Source: Ectopseudomonas alcaliphila (GTDB lineage Bacteria > Pseudomonadota > Gammaproteobacteria > Pseudomonadales > Pseudomonadaceae). From it: a DNA stretch of 64,000 nucleotides. Position 1 is the stretch's first letter. Every line of letters starts with the position of its first letter. Shown here piece after piece: positions 1 through 8,330 of the stretch. The DNA lies in NCBI RefSeq assembly GCF_900101755.1, contig NZ_FNAE01000002.1:566617-630616 (forward strand). Reading direction: 5' to 3'. The position numbers and the translations under genes are program-made. The notes beneath the pieces are model-generated. The model searched no databases and was not told the DNA's origin. It saw only the letters and a list, made by a program, of their open reading frames with translations.

Positions 1-1722
1 GAAGCCGATGATGTACACCGACGGAAACTCCAGGCCCTTGGAGGCGTGCATGGTCATCATCTGCACGCCCTCGGCGCCTTCTTCCTCTTCCTGCTGGCGT
101 TCGAGCATGTCGCGCAGCACCAGCTTGCCGATGGCGTCTTCGATGGTCATGTCGCCGTCTTCGTCGCGCTCCAGCGTGCTCTTCAGCGCGTCGACGAGGA
201 ACCAGACGTTGCCCATGCGCGCGTCGGCCACCTTGTCGCTGGAGGCGTTCTGCCGCAGCCAGTTTTCGTAGTCGATGTCCATGACCATGCTGCGAATCGC
301 GGCAATCGGATCGTTCTGCGCGCACTCCTGGCGCACGCGATCCATCCAGCGGGTGAAGCGCTGCAGGCGTTCGGTGAAGCGTGCGTCGAGGTGTTCGCCG
401 AGGCCGATCTCGCCGGCTGCGGCGTACATGCTGATCTTGCGCTCGTTGGCGTAGTTGCCGAGCTTTTCCAGCGTGGTCGAGCCGATCTCGCGGCGCGGCA
501 CGTTGATCACCCGCAGGAAGGCGTTGTCGTCGTCCGGGTTGACCAGCAGGCGGAAATAACTCATCAGGTCCTTCACCTCCTGGCGGGCGAAGAAGCTGGT
601 GCCGCCGGACAGGCGATAGGGAATCTGGTGATGCTGCAGCTTCAGCTCCATCAGCTTGGCCTGGTAGTTGCCGCGATAGAGGATGGCGAACTCGCTGTAG
701 GGGCGCTGGGTGCGCAGATGCTCGGTGAGGATTTCCAGGGCCACCCGTTCGCACTCGGCGTCTTCGTTACGGGTGCGGATCACGCGGATCTCGTCGCCCA
801 TGCCCATCTCGCTCCACAGCTGCTTCTCGAACACGTGCGGGTTGTTGGCGATCAGCACGTTGGCGCATTTCAAGATGCGGCTGGTGGAGCGGTAGTTCTG
901 CTCCAGCATCACCACTTTCAGGGACGGATAGTCCTCTTTGAGCAGCATCAGGTTTTCCGGGCGCGCGCCACGCCAGGCGTAGATCGACTGGTCGTCGTCG
1001 CCGACCACGGTGAACTGGTTGCGCATGCCCACCAGCATCTTCACCAGCAGGTACTGGCTGGCGTTGGTGTCCTGGTATTCGTCGACCAGCAGGTAACGGA
1101 TGCGGTTCTGCCACTTCTCCAGGATGTCGGCGTGCTCCTGGAAGAGTTTGACCGGCAGCAGGATCAGGTCGTTGAAGTCCACCGCGTTGTACGCCTTGAG
1201 CGTGCGCTGGTAGTGCAGGTAGACGATGGCGGCGGTCTGCTCCTTCGGATTGCGCGCATTGGCCAGGGCTTCGTCGGGCAGGATCAGGTCGTTCTTCCAG
1301 CTGTCGATAAGGTTCTTCACCTCATCGGCGCCGTCGTCGCCGGAATACTCCTTCTGCATGATGTCGCTGAGCAGGGCCTTGATGTCGCCGTCATCGAAGA
1401 TCGAGAAGCCGGGCTTGTAGCCCAGGCGCGCGTATTCCTTGCGAATGATGTTCATGCCCAGGTTGTGGAAGGTGGACACGGTCAGGCCGCGCGCTTCGCT
1501 GCCCTTGAGCAGGGTTCCGACGCGCTCCTTCATCTCGCGCGCGGCCTTGTTGGTGAAGGTCATGGCGACGATGTGCTGGGCGCGAATGCCGCAGTTCTGC
1601 ACCAGGTGGGCGATCTTGCGCGTGATCACGCTGGTCTTGCCGGAACCGGCACCGGCGAGCACCAGAAGTGGGCCGCCGACATAGTTCACGGCCTCTTGTT
1701 GCCGGGGGTTCAGTCGGGACAT
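1..1722 (-). CDS. rep: ATP-dependent DNA helicase Rep (3' end beyond window)
   Basis: Superfamily 1A 3'-5' helicase that helps restart and clear replication forks. The start ATG at 1722 opens with MSRLNPRQQEAVNYVGG, followed by Walker A LAGAGSGKT (about residues 22-30), the DEYQDTN Walker B motif encoded around 1090-1070, and the QSIYAWRGA motif. 574 codons are present; the family is about 670 residues, so roughly 95 C-terminal residues lie left of the window. The protein still ends in frame at base 1 within MMTMHASKGLEFPSVYIIGF-type helicase motif V. Rep and UvrD share this architecture; the N-terminus and its position next to a GGDEF/EAL gene fit Pseudomonas rep better than uvrD. Function is well established for the family. 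Confidence 0.95.
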   Translation of the reverse strand, partial: MSRLNPRQQEAVNYVGGPLLVLAGAGSGKTSVITRKIAHLVQNCGIRAQHIVAMTFTNKAAREMKERVGTLLKGSEARGLTVSTFHNLGMNIIRKEYARLGYKPGFSIFDDGDIKALLSDIMQKEYSGDDGADEVKNLIDSWKNDLILPDEALANARNPKEQTAAIVYLHYQRTLKAYNAVDFNDLILLPVKLFQEHADILEKWQNRIRYLLVDEYQDTNASQYLLVKMLVGMRNQFTVVGDDDQSIYAWRGARPENLMLLKEDYPSLKVVMLEQNYRSTSRILKCANVLIANNPHVFEKQLWSEMGMGDEIRVIRTRNEDAECERVALEILTEHLRTQRPYSEFAILYRGNYQAKLMELKLQHHQIPYRLSGGTSFFARQEVKDLMSYFRLLVNPDDDNAFLRVINVPRREIGSTTLEKLGNYANERKISMYAAAGEIGLGEHLDARFTERLQRFTRWMDRVRQECAQNDPIAAIRSMVMDIDYENWLRQNASSDKVADARMGNVWFLVDALKSTLERDEDGDMTIEDAIGKLVLRDMLERQQEEEEGAEGVQMMTMHASKGLEFPSVYIIGF

Positions 1723-1937
1723 GGGATCGTTCGCAGAAAAAGGGCCGCGCATTTTAACAGGCCTGACGCCTTCTGCCGCGACCGTCCGGAACTGTGGGCT
1801 GGCGCACGTATTTAAGGGGCGTCACGCTTGGTTATTCAGCCGATTGCAGTACTCTGGTGTCACTTGCCGGTTTTTTGGCTATACCTCAGGATGTGCACTA
1901 CCTTTCACACGGATGTGGTTGATTAGACGTCGATTAC

Positions 1938-1969
1938 GACGCGTTCAGGCGACGCGTTCAGGCGACGCG
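1938..1969. repeat. Short tandem direct repeat, 13-base unit
   Basis: The unit GACGCGTTCAGGC occurs at 1938-1950 and again at 1951-1963, followed by a partial third copy GACGCG at 1964-1969. It lies in the 284-base gap between the divergent rep and GGDEF/EAL genes, 38 bases before the proposed start of the latter. The rest of the gap shows no gene. Confidence 0.75.
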
Positions 1970-2006
1970 ATTCGCCATCATTCTTGTGGTAATTGGGGGA
2001 GGTTGC

Positions 2007-3674
2007 TTGTCCACGCTCGTCGAACCCTTGCGGTTGGTCCTGCTGGCGGAAACGCCGGACTGGGCCGAATTGTTGCGCGAGCAGCTGAGCGCCCTGGGCA
2101 GCCCATCCCCGCTGATTACCGCACCGTCCTGGGAAGCGGCCAGCAACCTGTTCGATGATCATGCCAGCGGTCTGCTGCTGAGCACCCCGGCTCGCCTTCC
2201 CGAACCCCAGCAGTGCCCCTTGCCCATCGTCCTGCTGCTCGACGAGGAGCCGGTCGAAGAGCCCGTCGGCGTCAGCGACTGGCTGGTGCGCGGCAGCCTC
2301 AACCTCGACATACTGCGCCGCTGCCTGCGCTACGTGCGCGAACAGGGCAATCTCAAGCACACCCTGCAGCGCCTGGCCGAGCAGGACCCCTTGACCGGCA
2401 TCGCCAATCGCCAGGGTTTCCAAACCCTGCTCGCCGCTCGCCTGGCCGAGTGCGGCGGCCGTGGCCTGGTGCTTGGCCACCTCGATCTAGACAACTTCCG
2501 CCACGCCAACGATGCCCTCGGCTATCAGGCTGGAGATCGCCTGATTCTGCAGGTGGTGGCGCGACTCAAGGGGCTGCTGCAGCCCTGCGATCAGATCGCG
2601 CGCCTGGGTAGCGACGAATTTGCCCTGTTGCTCGATGCACGCCGCGATCCGCAGCGCGTGGAGCGCCTGGCCGAGCGCGTTACCGAGGTGTTGGGTGAGC
2701 CTTACTGGGTGGACGGTGAGAGTCTGCTGATCGGTTGCAGCCTGGGCCTGGCCCATGCGCGTGCCGGCGAAGGCGCTGACCCGCTGTTGTGGCACGCGCA
2801 TATCGCCATGCAACAGGCCAAGAGCCAGCAGGGCTGCGTGTTTCACGTCTACGACGAGCGCCTGAACCGCAGCGCGCGCAGCCAGGCCGATCTCGAAGGC
2901 GAGCTGCGCCGCGCTCTACGTCGTGACGAACTGGAGCTGCACTACCAGCCCCGGCTGTGCCTGAAGAGCGGACGTATCGTTGGCCTGGAGGCACTGGTGC
3001 GCTGGCAGCACGACGAGCGCGGGTTGCTGTCGCCCAATGAATTCGTGCCGCTGGCCGAGGAAACCGGGCTGATCGTGCCGCTCGGCTACTGGGTCATCTC
3101 CCGTGCCTTGCGCGACATGCAGTGGTTGCGCGGGCGCGGTCTGCCGGCGCTGCACATGGCGGTCAATCTGTCGTTCCGCCAGTTTCAGGACAGCCAGTTG
3201 CTGCCGACCCTCAGTCGCCTGATCGAAGAGCGCGGGGTCGATGCGCAGTGGCTGGAGTTCGAGCTGACCGAAACCGCGGTGATGCGCCGCAGCGATCAGG
3301 TGCAGCAGACCATGCTGGCCCTGGGGCGACTCGGCGTGCGTTTCTCGCTGGACGACTTCGGTACCGGCTTTTCATCCTTCGTTCATCTCAACAGCCTGCC
3401 GATCACTCTGCTGAAGATCGACCGCAGTTTCGTCGGCGGCATGGGCGAGCGCGCCGAGAATCGCCAACTGGTGCGGGCGATGATCAATCTGGCGCACAAC
3501 CTCAATCTCGAGGTGGTGGCCGAAGGGGTGGAGAACATCGAGCAGCTCGACATGCTGCGCCAGTATGGCTGCGATCAGGTACAGGGTTACCTGATCAGCA
3601 AGGCCATACCTCTGGCGGAGCTGGCACGCTTTCTGGTGTTCGGCCTGCGCCAGCCGCTGCTCGCCGGGTCGTAA
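2007..3674 (+). CDS. c-di-GMP phosphodiesterase-type GGDEF/EAL protein (ProE-like)
   Basis: Predicted to turn over cyclic di-GMP. I place the start at TTG 2007 because GGAGG sits at 1998-2002; a GTG at 1986 is in frame but has no ribosome site. The 555-residue product has an N-terminal receiver-like domain (about 1-115) without the usual phospho-acceptor pattern, a GGDEF domain with PLTGIANRQGF and a degenerate GSDEF signature (about 130-290), and an EAL domain (about 305-545). The EAL motifs look complete: EALVRW, NLSFRQFQ, ELTE, DDFGTGFSS, KIDRSF and AEGVE. So hydrolysis is likely and synthesis unlikely. The position beside rep matches P. aeruginosa PA5295 (ProE), a phosphodiesterase; orthology is inferred from synteny. 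Confidence 0.9.
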   Translation: MSTLVEPLRLVLLAETPDWAELLREQLSALGSPSPLITAPSWEAASNLFDDHASGLLLSTPARLPEPQQCPLPIVLLLDEEPVEEPVGVSDWLVRGSLNLDILRRCLRYVREQGNLKHTLQRLAEQDPLTGIANRQGFQTLLAARLAECGGRGLVLGHLDLDNFRHANDALGYQAGDRLILQVVARLKGLLQPCDQIARLGSDEFALLLDARRDPQRVERLAERVTEVLGEPYWVDGESLLIGCSLGLAHARAGEGADPLLWHAHIAMQQAKSQQGCVFHVYDERLNRSARSQADLEGELRRALRRDELELHYQPRLCLKSGRIVGLEALVRWQHDERGLLSPNEFVPLAEETGLIVPLGYWVISRALRDMQWLRGRGLPALHMAVNLSFRQFQDSQLLPTLSRLIEERGVDAQWLEFELTETAVMRRSDQVQQTMLALGRLGVRFSLDDFGTGFSSFVHLNSLPITLLKIDRSFVGGMGERAENRQLVRAMINLAHNLNLEVVAEGVENIEQLDMLRQYGCDQVQGYLISKAIPLAELARFLVFGLRQPLLAGS

Positions 3675-3677
3675 CCC

Positions 3678-3737
3678 GTAGCCCGGATGCAATCCGAGGC
3701 CGTGTGCCGGGCATTCCCCGGATTGCATCCGGGCTAC
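3678..3737. repeat. Palindromic repeat, GTAGCCCGGATGCAATCC type
   Basis: Perfect 18-base inverted arms at 3678-3695 and 3720-3737 (GTAGCCCGGATGCAATCC and its complement) flank a 24-base loop. The same arm recurs at 44128 and 51325. Its right arm contains the stop codon (CTA, 3734-3736) of the convergent MATE gene. It may act as a bidirectional transcription stop. Confidence 0.9.
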
Positions 3738-5119
3738 GACAGACAGACCTCGCCCTCTATCCTGTTCGGCCGCTGCAGGCGCGCGGTCTTCCACTGGAAG
3801 CCCAGTACCAGACCGCTTGCCGTGACTGCCAGACCGGCAGCCAGGCCCCACCATACGCCCTGCGCGCCCCAGCCAAGGACGAAGGCCAGCAGCCAGGCCA
3901 GCGGCGCGCCCACGCACCAGTAACCGGTCAGACCGATCACTAGGGTGGTGCGCCCGTCGTTCAGTCCGCGGATCGCGCCCATGGCGATGCTCTGCAAGCC
4001 ATCGAACAGCTCGAACCAGGCGGCAATCGCCAGCAGACTGACCGCGAGGGTGACGATATCGGCGAACGCCGGGTCGTGACGGTCAAGGAACAGGCCGATG
4101 ATCCACTCCGGCAGCAGCCAGAACAGCAGGGCGAACAGCAGCATCAACGCCGCCCCCAGGGCCATGCCCAGATGGCCGCTGAGGCGCGACAGGTGCAGGT
4201 GCCTGGCGCCGTAATGCAGGCCGACGCGGAACGTCACTGCATAGGACAGCCCTTGCGGCACGATGAACGCCAGCGCCACTGTCTGCATGGCGATCTGATG
4301 CGCCGCCAGCTGCACGCTGCCCAGCGCGCCCATGCACAGGGTGGCGAAGGTGAACAGCCCTTGCTCGGCGGCGTAGGTACCGCCAATGGGCAGGCCCAGG
4401 CTCAGCAGGGCGCGCATTTCCGCCCGTTGTGGGCGGCCCAGACCGCCCCGCAGTTTGTAGCGGTGATAGGTCGGCGAGAGCAGGATGTACAGCGCCAATG
4501 CCAGTGCCATGGCGCTGCTGACCAGCGCAGTGGTCATGCCGATGCCGCTCAGGCCCAGGCTGGGCAGGCCGAACCAGCCCTTGATCAGCGCATAGTTGAT
4601 GACGAAGTTGGCGACGGTACCGACGATGCTGATGGCCATCACCGGGCCGGGATGACCAATGGCACTGGTGAAGCCGCGCAGCGCCATGAAGCACAGGTAG
4701 CCAGGCAGCGCCAGCGACAGCGGGCGCAGGAAATCCATGGCCTGGCTGGCCGCGCTCGGGTCCTGACCCAGATGCGGCAGCAGCGGGCCCAGGCTGTTCA
4801 GGCACAGCGCGCTGACGATGCCCAACAGCATGGCCAGCCACAGGCCGTTCTGGATCAGGCGCGTGATGCCCGGCGGATCGCCCGCGCCATGGCGAATGGC
4901 GACCAGGCTGCCCACTGCGGCGATCACCCCGGTGCAGAAGATCGAGAAGATGAAATAGCAGGTGGCGCCCAGCGCGCCACCTGCCAACTGCTGAGGGCCG
5001 AGCATGGCCATCATCAGGGTGTCGGTGAAAATCATCAGCGCGTGGGCCAGCTGTGCGGAGATCAGCGGGCCGGCCAGGCGCAGCAGCGCACCCAGTTCGT
5101 GACCAAGGGACTTCTTCAT
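3734..5119 (-). CDS. MATE family multidrug/cation antiporter
   Basis: Inner-membrane exporter of the MATE (NorM/PmpM) family, normally driven by a sodium or proton gradient and expelling cationic drugs and dyes. The 461-residue product from ATG 5119 starts MKKSLGHELGALLRLAGPLI and shows about 12 hydrophobic segments in two related halves, as expected for the family. An in-frame ATG at 5173 would add 18 residues of non-MATE character, so I prefer 5119, though neither has a strong ribosome site. The gene is divergent from a LysR regulator 139 bases away, which may control it. Substrate cannot be read from sequence. Confidence 0.93.
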   Translation of the reverse strand: MKKSLGHELGALLRLAGPLISAQLAHALMIFTDTLMMAMLGPQQLAGGALGATCYFIFSIFCTGVIAAVGSLVAIRHGAGDPPGITRLIQNGLWLAMLLGIVSALCLNSLGPLLPHLGQDPSAASQAMDFLRPLSLALPGYLCFMALRGFTSAIGHPGPVMAISIVGTVANFVINYALIKGWFGLPSLGLSGIGMTTALVSSAMALALALYILLSPTYHRYKLRGGLGRPQRAEMRALLSLGLPIGGTYAAEQGLFTFATLCMGALGSVQLAAHQIAMQTVALAFIVPQGLSYAVTFRVGLHYGARHLHLSRLSGHLGMALGAALMLLFALLFWLLPEWIIGLFLDRHDPAFADIVTLAVSLLAIAAWFELFDGLQSIAMGAIRGLNDGRTTLVIGLTGYWCVGAPLAWLLAFVLGWGAQGVWWGLAAGLAVTASGLVLGFQWKTARLQRPNRIEGEVCLS

Positions 5120-5223
5120 GATGAGTAAAACTTCGGCAGGATAAGCATCCCCAGGCTGTCGGGGGATGAGCAATGACCGCTATTCTGTGGTCCTTGTCGA
5201 TTGCTCACAAAAGGAAAATAGCC

Positions 5224-5262
5224 ATGTCAGGCATGATTAAAACTCATGGTTCGATGCAGTGA
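5224..5262 (+). CDS. Putative 12-residue leader peptide coupled to the LysR gene
   Basis: ATG 5224 is preceded by AAGGA at 5211-5215, eight bases upstream, and encodes MSGMIKTHGSMQ. Its stop TGA (5260-5262) overlaps the GTG start (5259-5261) of the LysR gene in the tetranucleotide GTGA. The LysR start itself has no ribosome site, so its translation could depend on ribosomes finishing this peptide. This is read from the sequence; expression is unproven. Confidence 0.5.
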   Translation: MSGMIKTHGSMQ

Positions 5263-6179
5263 CGCGTCGTCTGCCTCCGCTGTACGCCCTGCGCGCCTTC
5301 GAGGCCGCAGCGCGGCATGCCTCCTTCACCCGCGCCGCCGAAGAGCTGGCGATCACCCAGAGCGCGGTGAGTCGGCATATCCGCACGCTTGAGGACTACT
5401 TCGCCTGCCGCCTGTTCGAGCGCCGCGGCCGCAGCCTGCAACTGACCGATCCGGCCCGTGCCCTGCTACCGGGGCTGAGTGAGGGCTTCGATGCGCTGGA
5501 GCGTGCCAGCGCTACCCTGCGCGTCGACGACGCGGTGCTGCGTCTGAAGGCGCCATCGACCCTGACCATGCGCTGGCTGCTGGCGCGCCTGTCGCACTTT
5601 CGCCTGGCCAACCCGGACAGCGAAGTGCAGCTCACCAGCGCCTGGATGGATGTGGACAAGGTCGACTTTCGCCATGAGCCCTTCGATTGCGCCGTGCTGC
5701 TGTCCGATGGCCAGTTTCCAGATGAGTGGGAGAGCGTGCTGCTATTCGAGGAGTGGCTGATTCCGGTGTGCGCTGCCGCCGACTCTGAGGCCGGCCCCTG
5801 GTCACTGGCGCGGCTGCGGGCGGCGGAGCAGTTGCACCCGACGCCGGATCGCCGCGACTGGCGGCGCTGGTTGCAGGCTACAGGCCTGATCGAACAGGTG
5901 CCGCTGAAGACCGGTCAGCTCTTTGACATGCTCGAATTGGGCATCGTTGCGGCGGCGCGCGGCTATGGCGTGTCCATCGGCGACCTGCTGATGGTGGCCG
6001 AGGACGTGAACGCCGGTCGGCTCGGTGTGCCCTGGCCGACGGCGGTATTCAGCGGCGAAAGCTACTATTTGGTGTGGCCGCGTGGCCATCGCGCGCAGGC
6101 ACGTCTGCGTCGACTGCGCGATTACCTGCTGGAAGAGGTGGCGGAGATGCGTCTGCCTGATGTGCAGAGAGCCCTCTAG
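5259..6179 (+). CDS. LysR-family transcriptional regulator (GcvA-like)
   Basis: DNA-binding regulator of 306 residues. The N-terminus RRLPPLYALRAFEAAARHAS and the helix-turn-helix TRAAEELAITQSAVSRHIRTLE (about residues 20-41) are typical of the GcvA/AmpR branch; the rest is the effector-binding domain. GTG 5259 is the only possible start: the next upstream codon of interest in frame is a TAA at 5238, and alignment with family N-termini fits. Divergent from the MATE exporter, which is the obvious candidate target along with autoregulation. Effector unknown. Confidence 0.92.
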   Translation: MTRRLPPLYALRAFEAAARHASFTRAAEELAITQSAVSRHIRTLEDYFACRLFERRGRSLQLTDPARALLPGLSEGFDALERASATLRVDDAVLRLKAPSTLTMRWLLARLSHFRLANPDSEVQLTSAWMDVDKVDFRHEPFDCAVLLSDGQFPDEWESVLLFEEWLIPVCAAADSEAGPWSLARLRAAEQLHPTPDRRDWRRWLQATGLIEQVPLKTGQLFDMLELGIVAAARGYGVSIGDLLMVAEDVNAGRLGVPWPTAVFSGESYYLVWPRGHRAQARLRRLRDYLLEEVAEMRLPDVQRAL

Positions 6180-6352
6180 AACGGGACTTTTAGGCATTTT
6201 GACAAAATATGATGGCCATTCGGCATCTGCTTATTGACCAACTTCAACTGTCAAGTATCCTTGCGCACTACGACTAAAGTCGTACGACAACATCGTCCTT
6301 TGTCTCATTCCCGTCGCCCCGCCGTTGTGGCATCACGCCCAGAGAGCCCTGC

Positions 6353-8329
6353 ATGAACCCTTCTCGCTCCCGCATTGCCCTGCAGTTGGCCGTCGCCCTG
6401 GCGCTGATACTGGTGTTACTAATCAGTATCAGCACACTGTTCGCCCTGCGCTCGCTGAACAACGCCAACCTGGTGACCCGCGCCGAGCATCTGGGCAGTG
6501 AGGCGCGCCTGTTGGCCGATCAGCTGGCCACCTTTCATGGCAGTCTGCGTGACAGCACGCAGCGCCTGGCCGGGCTCTTCGAGCAGCGCTTCAGCAGTGG
6601 TTTGCAGGTGCGCAACGACGAGCGTGTCACGGTCGGTAGTCTGCAGACCCCGGCCCTGTATCTGGGCGCGACCCGGCTCAACAATGACTTCAGCGAGGTC
6701 GACGACTTCACCCGCATGACCGCAGGCGTTGCCACGGTGTTCGTCCGCGACGGTGAAGAGTTCGTGCGCATCACCACTTCGCTGACCAAGCAGGATGGTA
6801 GCCGTGCGCTTGGCACCGTGCTAGATCATCAGCATCCGGCCTATCAGCGACTGCTGGCGGGGCAGAGCTATGTCGGCCGTGCGCTGCTGTTCGATCGCTA
6901 CTACATGACTCAGTACACCCCGGTGCGCGATGCCGGCGGGCGGGTGATCGCGGTGCTGTTCGTCGGTTTCGATTACACCGATGCGCAGAACCTGCAAATG
7001 CGCAACCTCACCGATTTCCGTATTGGTAGCACCGGGTCGCTGGCGCTGCTCGACGAGCAGGGCAAGTGGCTGGTGCCGCCGGCCGGTGCAGTGGCGATGA
7101 GCAGTCTGCCCGAATCGCTGAGCACGCTGGTCGCCAATAGCGGCAAAGGCGGCTTCTGGAGCGATGGCCGGGACGAGTTCTACAGCGTTGCCATGCCCTT
7201 CTCTGGCGGCCCATGGATGGTGCTGGCGAGCATGCCGCGCGAGGAAATTCAGGCCGTTACCTGGCGTGTCGGTACCCAGCTGGCCATTGGTAGCGCACTG
7301 ACGCTGCTGCTGGCGGTCATTGCCGTGGTCTGGCTGCTGCGCCGCAAACTGCGCCCGCTGGGCGATCTGGTACAGCAGGCGCAGGCACTCGGTGCCGGTG
7401 ATCTCGGCGCGCGTATGGCGCAATCGAGCGATGACGAAATTGGCGAGCTGGCGCGCAGCTTCAACCGCATGGGCGAAGCGCTGGCGAGCATGGTGGCGGG
7501 CATTCGCAGCGCTGCACAGGATGTCAGTGCGCGCTCGCAGGCAATGTCCACGCTGTCGCGCGACGCCTATCAGGGGATCGATCAGCAATCCGGCGAGATC
7601 AGCAGCATGGCCGGCGCGGTGGAGGAATTCAGCGCCACCTCGCAGAACATCGCCGACAACATGCGCAGCACCGAGCGTCTGGCCAGTGATAACGCCCAGC
7701 AGACCCGCATCGGGCGCACCTCGATGGATCAAGCCTCCGAAGCGCTGGTGCAGATCGCCGAAGCCCTTGAGCAGACCTCCAAGGTGATCAATGGCCTGGG
7801 CCAGCGCTCCCAGGAGATCGGCGGTATCGTCAGCGTCATCACCGCGATCGCCGACCAGACCAACCTGCTGGCGCTAAACGCTGCCATCGAAGCAGCGAGG
7901 GCCGGCGAGCAGGGCCGCGGTTTTGCCGTTGTCGCCGACGAGGTGCGCAACCTGGCCGGCCGTACCCGCGAGGCGACCAACGAGATTTCCACGATGATCG
8001 GCAGCATCCAGAGCGAGACCAGCAGCGCCATCGCCACCATGGAGCACGGCCGACAGCTGATGCAGGATGGCCTGGAACGTAACGCCAAGGTGGCTGCGGC
8101 ACTGGCGCAGATCAGTGAGCAGAGCGCCGAGGCCGGAGAGCAGTTCGCCGCCATCACCACCGCTACCAGCGAGCAGAGCAGCACCGCGACAGTGCTCAGT
8201 TCCAACCTGCAGAGCATCGCCCAGGCCAATGGCGAGCAGCGTGAAGTGGTGGCCAACTTGGCCGATACCGCACGCGAGCTGGATCGCCTTGCCGCTCAGT
8301 TGCGTCAGGAAGTCGAGCGCTTCCGCTGA
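6353..8329 (+). CDS. Methyl-accepting chemotaxis protein with Cache sensor
   Basis: Membrane chemoreceptor of 658 residues. Order: TM1 at about 12-32, a large periplasmic double-Cache type region (about 35-300, with [13 protein letters not shown] and [16 protein letters not shown]), TM2 at about 308-328, a HAMP linker (about 329-382), then the cytoplasmic signalling domain with the near-invariant hairpin tip [20 protein letters not shown] and [13 protein letters not shown]. No C-terminal NWETF-like tether is present. GAGAG before ATG 6353 serves as ribosome site. It ends one base before the convergent comM stop. The ligand is unknown; related Cache receptors sense amino or organic acids. Confidence 0.95.
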   Translation: MNPSRSRIALQLAVALALILVLLISISTLFALRSLNNANLVTRAEHLGSEARLLADQLATFHGSLRDSTQRLAGLFEQRFSSGLQVRNDERVTVGSLQTPALYLGATRLNNDFSEVDDFTRMTAGVATVFVRDGEEFVRITTSLTKQDGSRALGTVLDHQHPAYQRLLAGQSYVGRALLFDRYYMTQYTPVRDAGGRVIAVLFVGFDYTDAQNLQMRNLTDFRIGSTGSLALLDEQGKWLVPPAGAVAMSSLPESLSTLVANSGKGGFWSDGRDEFYSVAMPFSGGPWMVLASMPREEIQAVTWRVGTQLAIGSALTLLLAVIAVVWLLRRKLRPLGDLVQQAQALGAGDLGARMAQSSDDEIGELARSFNRMGEALASMVAGIRSAAQDVSARSQAMSTLSRDAYQGIDQQSGEISSMAGAVEEFSATSQNIADNMRSTERLASDNAQQTRIGRTSMDQASEALVQIAEALEQTSKVINGLGQRSQEIGGIVSVITAIADQTNLLALNAAIEAARAGEQGRGFAVVADEVRNLAGRTREATNEISTMIGSIQSETSSAIATMEHGRQLMQDGLERNAKVAAALAQISEQSAEAGEQFAAITTATSEQSSTATVLSSNLQSIAQANGEQREVVANLADTARELDRLAAQLRQEVERFR

Positions 8330-8330
8330 T

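Noticed and set aside
46..1815. Long open frame on the plus strand opposite rep
   Set aside because: High-GC shadow of rep: low-complexity HAHQ/LVVV-rich translation without domains, and rep has clear helicase motifs on the other strand.
4076..5128. 350-codon frame opposite the MATE gene
   Set aside because: Q/A/H-rich shadow; the MATE protein on the minus strand has consistent membrane helices.
6230..6352. Possible sigma-28 promoter (TAAAG) upstream of the chemoreceptor
   Set aside because: TAAAG occurs in CTAAAGTCG, but no GCCGATAA-like -10 element appears at the proper distance.
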